This document shows positions 5,152 to 9,628 of a DNA stretch of 9,628 nt, in pieces. The notes under the pieces were generated by a model. It was given only the letters and a program-made list of their open reading frames with translations, searched no databases and was not told where the DNA came from. Numbering within the stretch: position 1 is the stretch's first letter; each line of letters opens with the position of its first letter. Origin of the DNA: Alphaproteobacteria bacterium UBA6062 (GTDB lineage: Bacteria > Pseudomonadota > Alphaproteobacteria > Sneathiellales > Sneathiellaceae); assembly GCA_002428885.1 (NCBI GenBank), contig DIYE01000277.1:1-9628 (forward strand). The letters are read 5' to 3'. A program made the position numbers and the translations under genes.

Positions 5152-5934
5152 ATGTCTGAGACCTGCCCTCCGGAATTTCTGGATCTTGCTCACCGGCTTG
5201 CGGACGCGGCCGGTGAGGTCATCTCCCCTCTGTTCAGGCAGAAAATTGATATCGTCTCCAAAGATGACGACAGCCCGGTCACCATTGCAGACCGGAATGC
5301 CGAGCTTGCCATGCGCAAGATTATCGAAGCGACGTTCCCGGAACACGGCATTTACGGAGAAGAGCATGGCCAGGTCAGGCTAGATGCCGAATATGTCTGG
5401 GTCCTGGACCCCATCGACGGAACACATTCCTTTATCTCCGGTGTCCCGACTTTTGCCACACTGATCGGCCTTACAAGAAACGGGAAGCCGGTTCTTGGCG
5501 TTCTCGATCAACCCATCGCCAAGGAAAGATGGGTCGGAGCCAATGGCGTCACGACACTTAACGGTCACGCTATTTCTGCGAATTCAGACATCCAATCCGT
5601 ATCGAAAGCCTCTCTTTTCTCCTGGGGGATTGAGTTGCTTTACAGCGATCGCGGAGACGATTACCAGCAATTGCTGGATGGGGTTGCCCGCAAGCGCTTT
5701 GGGTATGACAGTTATGCCTATGGACTGCTTGCCCATGGTTTTATCGATATTGTCGCAGACTTTGATATGAAACCCTTCGATTATTGTGCCCTGGTACCAA
5801 TTGTCGAAAATGCCGGCGGCGTCATCTCCGACTGGGACGGTAATCCTCTGACACTGACCAACCCCGGTTATGTTCTGGCATCCGGCAATGAAACTCTTCA
5901 TAAGGATGCTCTCGCCCATCTCGCAGGGAGTTGA
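5152..5934 (+). CDS. hisN: Histidinol-phosphatase, inositol monophosphatase family
   Basis: Mg-dependent phosphatase of the IMPase fold, probably the enzyme that dephosphorylates L-histidinol phosphate, the penultimate product of histidine synthesis in bacteria lacking a HisB phosphatase domain. The 260 residues show the metal-site motifs: D46 in VTIADRN (43-49), GEEHG (69-73) with E70, WVLDPIDGTHSF (83-94) with D86 and D89, and D210 in DMKPFDYCALVPIVENAGG (205-223). The stretches THSFISGVPTFATLIGL (91-107) and VLGVLDQPIAKERWVGA (114-130) are typical of the HisN branch rather than of inositol monophosphatase SuhB, whose equivalent of the last motif is WDxAAG. ATG 5152 was chosen because upstream codons overlap cycM; its ribosome site is poor, so coupling to cycM (22 bp upstream) is likely. 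Other small phosphate esters remain possible substrates. Confidence 0.87.
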   Translation: MSETCPPEFLDLAHRLADAAGEVISPLFRQKIDIVSKDDDSPVTIADRNAELAMRKIIEATFPEHGIYGEEHGQVRLDAEYVWVLDPIDGTHSFISGVPTFATLIGLTRNGKPVLGVLDQPIAKERWVGANGVTTLNGHAISANSDIQSVSKASLFSWGIELLYSDRGDDYQQLLDGVARKRFGYDSYAYGLLAHGFIDIVADFDMKPFDYCALVPIVENAGGVISDWDGNPLTLTNPGYVLASGNETLHKDALAHLAGS

Positions 5935-5945
5935 GAGGCAAAAAC

Positions 5946-5957
5946 AGGATTAATCCT
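5946..5957. repeat. Perfect 12-bp palindrome after hisN
   Basis: AGGATT-AATCCT, fully self-complementary with no centre gap, 11 bp after the hisN stop. It could be a protein-binding site for the yejA promoter. A TTGATG (5958-5963) directly after it is a weak candidate -35, with only a poor -10 (CATGTT, 5980-5985). Confidence 0.5.
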
Positions 5958-5987
5958 TGATGTCTTTCCCGTTTCATCCCATGTTTA

Positions 5988-6011
5988 CAGTCGATTACGG
6001 ATAATCGACTG
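5988..6011 (+). promoter_or_regulatory. 10-bp perfect hairpin immediately before the yejA ribosome site
   Basis: CAGTCGATTA (5988-5997), loop CGGA, TAATCGACTG (6002-6011). No T-tract follows; instead AGGGAAA (6014-6020) follows at once, probably the Shine-Dalgarno of the gene starting at 6023. In mRNA the stem would end two or three bases from the ribosome site, so it may tune translation or protect a processed 5' end. As DNA it could be an operator. Confidence 0.6.
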
Positions 6012-6022
6012 ACAGGGAAATA

Positions 6023-7879
6023 ATGGGAATTCTGAAAGCCTCTGCCATCGCTCTTGTCGCCTTCGGGTGCACAGCCTCTCTTTCTTTCGCCGATACGGTC
6101 AAAACGGTCAAATCACATGGACTGTCTCTTGCCGGCCCCCTGAAATACGGACCTGATTTCAAACATCTGGACTATGTCAATCCGGATGCGCCCAAGGGCG
6201 GGACACTCAGATTATCGGCGATTGGCGGCTTTGATAATCTCAACCCCTATATTTCCCGTGGCAATTCGGCGCGCGGGCTTGGCCTCACTTTCCTGACACT
6301 GATGGCTCAACCGGGTGATGATCCCAGCACAGAATATGGGCTGGTTGCCAAAACGGTCGAGGTTGCAGAGGATCTCAGCTTCGCGATATTTAACATGCAT
6401 CCCGAGGCCCGCTTCCATGACGGAACCCCGATCACGTCGGAAGATCTGATCTTCAGCCTGCAAAAGGTAAAAGAAAAAGGCACACCGCTCTTTCGCTATT
6501 ATTATGCTAATGTGGCCGAAGCCGTCGCGCTATCCCCCAGTCGCATCAAATTTAATTTTTCAGGACCGCCCAATAGAGAACTTCCGCAGATTGTTGGTCA
6601 GTTACTCCCCATTCTGTCGAAAAAGCATTTCGAAAACAGGACATTCGAGGAAACAACTCTGGAGCCGATCCTGGGATCAGGTCCCTATAAGGTGAAGGAA
6701 TTTGAGGCCAACCGCTATATTGTTTATGAGCGGGTCAAGGATTACTGGGGTAAAGACCTCCCGATCAACAAGGGCCGCTATAACTTCGATGAAATTCGCT
6801 ATGATTTCTATCGAGATACGGCTGTTTTGCTCGAAGCCTTCAAAGCTGGTGAATATGACTACCGGGCAGAAAACAGCGCCAAAAACTGGGCAACTGGCTA
6901 TAATTTTCCGGCCCTTAAAGACGGAATGGTGATTAAAGAAGAGATCCCGACCAAAAACCCGGCCGGGCAACAGGGCTTTGCCTATAATCTCCGCAAAGAG
7001 AAATTCCAGGATGCTGCCCTACGTGAAGCCCTGAATTATGCCTTTGATTTCGAATGGCTAAACAAAAACATCTTCTACAACCAATATAAGCGGACAAACA
7101 GCTTCTATTATAATTCCGTCATGGCCGCCTCAGGCGAGCCGGGGCCAGAAGAGTTGAAAATCCTGGAGCCTTTTAAGGATCAGCTTCCACCGCGAGTCTT
7201 TGGCCCCGCCTTTACCAATCCGGTGACCGACGGCAGTGGCCGCAACCGCAAATCCCTGCGCCAGGCCAAGAAAATCCTGAAAGACGCAGGCTGGAATGTC
7301 AAAGACGGGAAACTGATCAACCCTAAAAGCGGCAAGCCCCTGGAAATCGAGTTCCTGATGTATGACCAGAATTCTCTCAGGATCGTTGGGCCCTTTATTA
7401 AAAGTCTTGAAAAACTGGGTGTAACGGCAACGACCAGGGTCGTTGACACCGCTCAATATACCGAGCGAATCCGTAATTACGATTTCGATATGATCACCTC
7501 AACCTTCTGGCAGTCCATCAGTCCCGGCAATGAGCAGCGGGAATTCTGGGGCAGCGCCGCTGGCAAACGCCCCGGCAGCCGTAATGTGATGGGCATTGAT
7601 AACCCGGTCGTGGATGCCCTGATCGAAAACCTGATTGCCGCACCGGATTATGAAAGCCTGAAACCGGCCGCCCGTGCCTTGGACAGGGTTCTTAGCTGGA
7701 ATTTCTATGTCATTCCGCAATTTACGGCGGCCTATGACCGGATCGCTTACTGGAACAAGTTCGGCAAGACAGACATCAACCCATCCGAAGGACCGGATAT
7801 TACAGCCTGGTGGATCGATCCGGAAAAAGCCAAAGCGCTTGAAGAGAATATGAAGAAAATCCGCAAGGCAAAGAACTAG
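6023..7879 (+). CDS. yejA: Periplasmic peptide-binding protein, YejA-like (SBP family 5), first copy
   Basis: Solute receptor of an ABC importer in the YejABEF group, which in E. coli takes up oligopeptides and microcin C. The 618-residue precursor has a Sec signal peptide (1-23, cut expected after SFA23); FGC16 does not make an acceptable lipobox, so it should be a free periplasmic protein. YejA landmarks: HGLSLAGPLKYGPDF (32-46), DYVNPDAPKGG (50-60), FHDGTPITSEDLIFSLQ (131-147), LGSGPYK (217-223), YERVKDYWG (235-243) and NKGRYNFDEIRYDFYRD (249-265). Family 5 proteins bind peptides between two lobes, and length agrees with YejA. It follows hisN after 88 bp holding two palindromes, and ATG 6023 has AGGGAAA just upstream. 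The paralogous second copy starts one base after the stop. The permease and ATPase genes are expected to the right of the window. Substrate unknown. Confidence 0.93.
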   Translation: MGILKASAIALVAFGCTASLSFADTVKTVKSHGLSLAGPLKYGPDFKHLDYVNPDAPKGGTLRLSAIGGFDNLNPYISRGNSARGLGLTFLTLMAQPGDDPSTEYGLVAKTVEVAEDLSFAIFNMHPEARFHDGTPITSEDLIFSLQKVKEKGTPLFRYYYANVAEAVALSPSRIKFNFSGPPNRELPQIVGQLLPILSKKHFENRTFEETTLEPILGSGPYKVKEFEANRYIVYERVKDYWGKDLPINKGRYNFDEIRYDFYRDTAVLLEAFKAGEYDYRAENSAKNWATGYNFPALKDGMVIKEEIPTKNPAGQQGFAYNLRKEKFQDAALREALNYAFDFEWLNKNIFYNQYKRTNSFYYNSVMAASGEPGPEELKILEPFKDQLPPRVFGPAFTNPVTDGSGRNRKSLRQAKKILKDAGWNVKDGKLINPKSGKPLEIEFLMYDQNSLRIVGPFIKSLEKLGVTATTRVVDTAQYTERIRNYDFDMITSTFWQSISPGNEQREFWGSAAGKRPGSRNVMGIDNPVVDALIENLIAAPDYESLKPAARALDRVLSWNFYVIPQFTAAYDRIAYWNKFGKTDINPSEGPDITAWWIDPEKAKALEENMKKIRKAKN

Positions 7880-7880
7880 A

Positions 7881-9628
7881 ATGCGTGCCATTTCTATTCA
7901 GGCTGGCCTGGTCACAGCTCTGGCTCTTTCCATTGCGGCAGGCCCGACCCTTGCAGACGATATTCGAACCCATGGCTTGTCCAGCTTTGGGGATCTGAAA
8001 TATGAGGCGGATTTCAGGCATTTCGACTATGTCAATCCGGACGCTCCCAAAGGCGGGCTGATCAGAATTCGCAACCTCAACAGCTTTGACAGCGTCAACC
8101 CCTTCATCCTCAAGGGAAAATACGAAGTTCTCAATGCGGATAAGGGCGGTGATCTCAGCTTTAATTTCGCCAGCCTGATGACCCGGTCCTATGATGAACC
8201 GGATGCAGTTTATGGACTGGTAGCAAAAGAAGCCTTGCTGGATGACGACGGACGGTGGGTGGAATTCACGCTCCGCAAAAGCGCCGTTTTCCATGACGGA
8301 TCCCCCATCACGGCGGAGGATGTCGCCTATACCTTCAACATCCTCAATGAAGAGGGACATCCGCGCTATCGGCAGCGGTTCCGGGATATCAAACAGCCGA
8401 TCATCCTCGCAGAAGATAAAATCCGTTTCGACTTCCGCGAAGGTGCCCTGACGCGAGGTCTGCCGCTTCTGATTGCCGAGATGCCGATCCTTTCAAAGCA
8501 AAGCTTTAAAGACCGGACCTTCAAGGAAACAACCATGACTCCGCTTCTGGGGTCTGGACCGTATCGTATGGTCAAAGTGGATCCGGGCAGGGCCGTCACT
8601 TATGAAAGGGTCAAAAATCACTGGGCCGAAAATCTGCCGGTTCACAAAGGCCGGTATAATTTTGATACCATTCGGGTGGATTACTATCGGGACAGGACCA
8701 TCGCTACGGAAGCCTTCTTCGCCGGTGAATATGATTTCCGGGAGGAATTCACTTCCCGCAGCTGGGCAACCGAATATGATGGCAAACCCGCTGTGCAGAA
8801 AGGCCTCATCAAACGGGGGGTCCTTAAAGACGCCTCCCTCACCGGGTATCAGGCTTTCTTTTTCAATACCCGCCGGGATCAGTTTAAAGATCCTCGGGTG
8901 AGACGGGCCCTTGCCCGGATGTTCGATTTTGAATGGACCAATAAAAACCTGTTTTATAACAGTTACGAACGGCTCACCTCGGTTTTTGAAAATTCCGATA
9001 TGAAAGCGAACGGCAAACCTTCTGATGAGGAACTGGCACTGCTGAAACCCTGGCGCGGCAAAATTCCGGATGCCGTGTTTGGAGAAATGCATCGCCCGCC
9101 TGTCTCTAGCGGAAACGGAAAGATCAGAAGCCAGATCCGCGCAGCTCTTAAAGAGCTCAAAGAAGCAGGATGGGTGATCCGCGATAAAAAACTGGTCAAC
9201 AAAAACGGGGAGCAGATGACCATGGAATTTCTGCTCTTTGAAAATTCTTTCACCCGCATCATCAACCCCTATATCCGCAATCTGGAGCGCATCGGCGTTG
9301 ATGCCCGCATCCGTATCCTGGATGCCGCCAGTTGGCAAAACCGCCTTCAGTCTTTTGATTTTGACATCATTGTCCGCCGTCTTTCCCAACCGGCTTTTCC
9401 GGGTGTCGGATTACGGGACTGGTGGGGGTCAAAATCGGCTGACATTCAGGGCGGCCGTAACATTGCCGGGTTAAAAAGCGAAGCGGTGGACGCCCTCATA
9501 GAACATGCTATCCGTGCCAAGAGCCGGGATGAGCTAACCGTCGCGACGCGCGCGCTTGATCGGGTTCTGATGTGGGGGCATTATACAGTTCCGCAATGGT
9601 TCAAAACGAGCCACTTCGTGGCTTATTG
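7881..9628 (+). CDS. yejA: Periplasmic peptide-binding protein, YejA-like, second copy (cut by window edge)
   Basis: The frame stays open from ATG 7881 to the last base: 582 full codons and no stop. It is a paralogue of the gene before it. A signal peptide covers residues 1-25 (cut after PTLA25), followed by HGLSSFGDLKYEADF (31-45), DYVNPDAPKGG (49-59), FHDGSPITAEDVAYTFN (137-153), LGSGPYR (223-229), YERVKNHW (241-248) and HKGRYNFDTIRVDYYRD (255-271). By eye about half the residues match the first copy in the best blocks, falling lower in the C-terminal half, so the duplication is old. TAG of the first gene and this ATG are one base apart, and AAGG about 13 bases upstream may serve as ribosome site, so translation is probably coupled. 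Only some 30 residues should be missing, judged by the first copy. Whether the two share one permease or bind different peptides is unknown. Confidence 0.93.
   Translation, partial: MRAISIQAGLVTALALSIAAGPTLADDIRTHGLSSFGDLKYEADFRHFDYVNPDAPKGGLIRIRNLNSFDSVNPFILKGKYEVLNADKGGDLSFNFASLMTRSYDEPDAVYGLVAKEALLDDDGRWVEFTLRKSAVFHDGSPITAEDVAYTFNILNEEGHPRYRQRFRDIKQPIILAEDKIRFDFREGALTRGLPLLIAEMPILSKQSFKDRTFKETTMTPLLGSGPYRMVKVDPGRAVTYERVKNHWAENLPVHKGRYNFDTIRVDYYRDRTIATEAFFAGEYDFREEFTSRSWATEYDGKPAVQKGLIKRGVLKDASLTGYQAFFFNTRRDQFKDPRVRRALARMFDFEWTNKNLFYNSYERLTSVFENSDMKANGKPSDEELALLKPWRGKIPDAVFGEMHRPPVSSGNGKIRSQIRAALKELKEAGWVIRDKKLVNKNGEQMTMEFLLFENSFTRIINPYIRNLERIGVDARIRILDAASWQNRLQSFDFDIIVRRLSQPAFPGVGLRDWWGSKSADIQGGRNIAGLKSEAVDALIEHAIRAKSRDELTVATRALDRVLMWGHYTVPQWFKTSHFVAY

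Noticed and set aside
6056..6070. Lipoprotein signal in the first yejA-like protein
   Set aside because: The residues before Cys16 (V-A-F-G) do not fit a lipobox, and a good signal peptidase I site (SFA) follows at residue 23.
7800..8360. 186-codon minus-strand frame across the junction of the two yejA-like genes
   Set aside because: Shadow of the two plus-strand genes, with no ribosome site or motif of its own.
8493..9389. 298-codon open frame on the minus strand
   Set aside because: It lies wholly antisense to the second yejA-like gene, has no recognisable motifs, and the plus strand gives a clear family match throughout.

Overview
The window looks like a stretch of core chromosome from an alphaproteobacterium of moderate GC content (roughly half GC by eye). 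The evidence is an alphaproteobacterial-type small SRP RNA next to dnaX, a membrane-anchored CycM-type cytochrome c, stand-alone ACT-domain prephenate dehydratase beside KDO cytidylyltransferase, and a tandem pair of YejA-type peptide-binding proteins. The order cannot be fixed from the sequence alone. There are no transposases, integrases, tRNAs, CRISPR arrays or phage genes.

Layout: (1) 1-590, minus strand: the 5' end of dnaX (clamp-loader gamma/tau, running off the left edge), preceded by the SRP 4.5S-type RNA gene ffs with its own promoter. (2) 742-1668, plus strand: nudC (NAD(H) diphosphatase), closed by an intrinsic terminator. (3) 1669-2068: a 400-bp region with no convincing protein gene but many hairpins. 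It holds a candidate small RNA (about 1972-2054, plus strand) with two abutting hairpins, a single-stranded UUUCCUCCC anti-Shine-Dalgarno stretch and a strong terminator. A perfect 12-bp-arm inverted repeat overlies its putative promoter. This is the part of the window that standard gene calling would miss. (4) 2069-4407, minus strand: kdsB then pheA, probably one operon, followed by yhhQ (queuosine-precursor transporter family) with a possible promoter of its own. (5) 4408-4580: divergent control region between kdsB and cycM, with overlapping opposed -10 elements, a 13-bp palindrome and an intrinsic terminator in the cycM leader. (6) 4581-5934, plus strand: cycM and hisN, 22 bp apart. (7) 6023-9628, plus strand: two tandem yejA-like periplasmic binding proteins one base apart; the second is cut off by the right edge.

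How the genes fit together: most are housekeeping genes. They cover replication (DnaX), protein targeting (SRP RNA), NAD cap and nucleotide turnover (NudC), tRNA queuosine supply (YhhQ), phenylalanine synthesis (PheA), LPS core synthesis (KdsB), respiration (CycM) and histidine synthesis (HisN). The yejA pair starts what is probably a peptide ABC-transporter operon whose permease and ATPase genes would lie to the right of the window. No obviously new multi-gene system is visible; the best candidates for novelty are the noncoding elements at 1700-2054 and 4454-4532.
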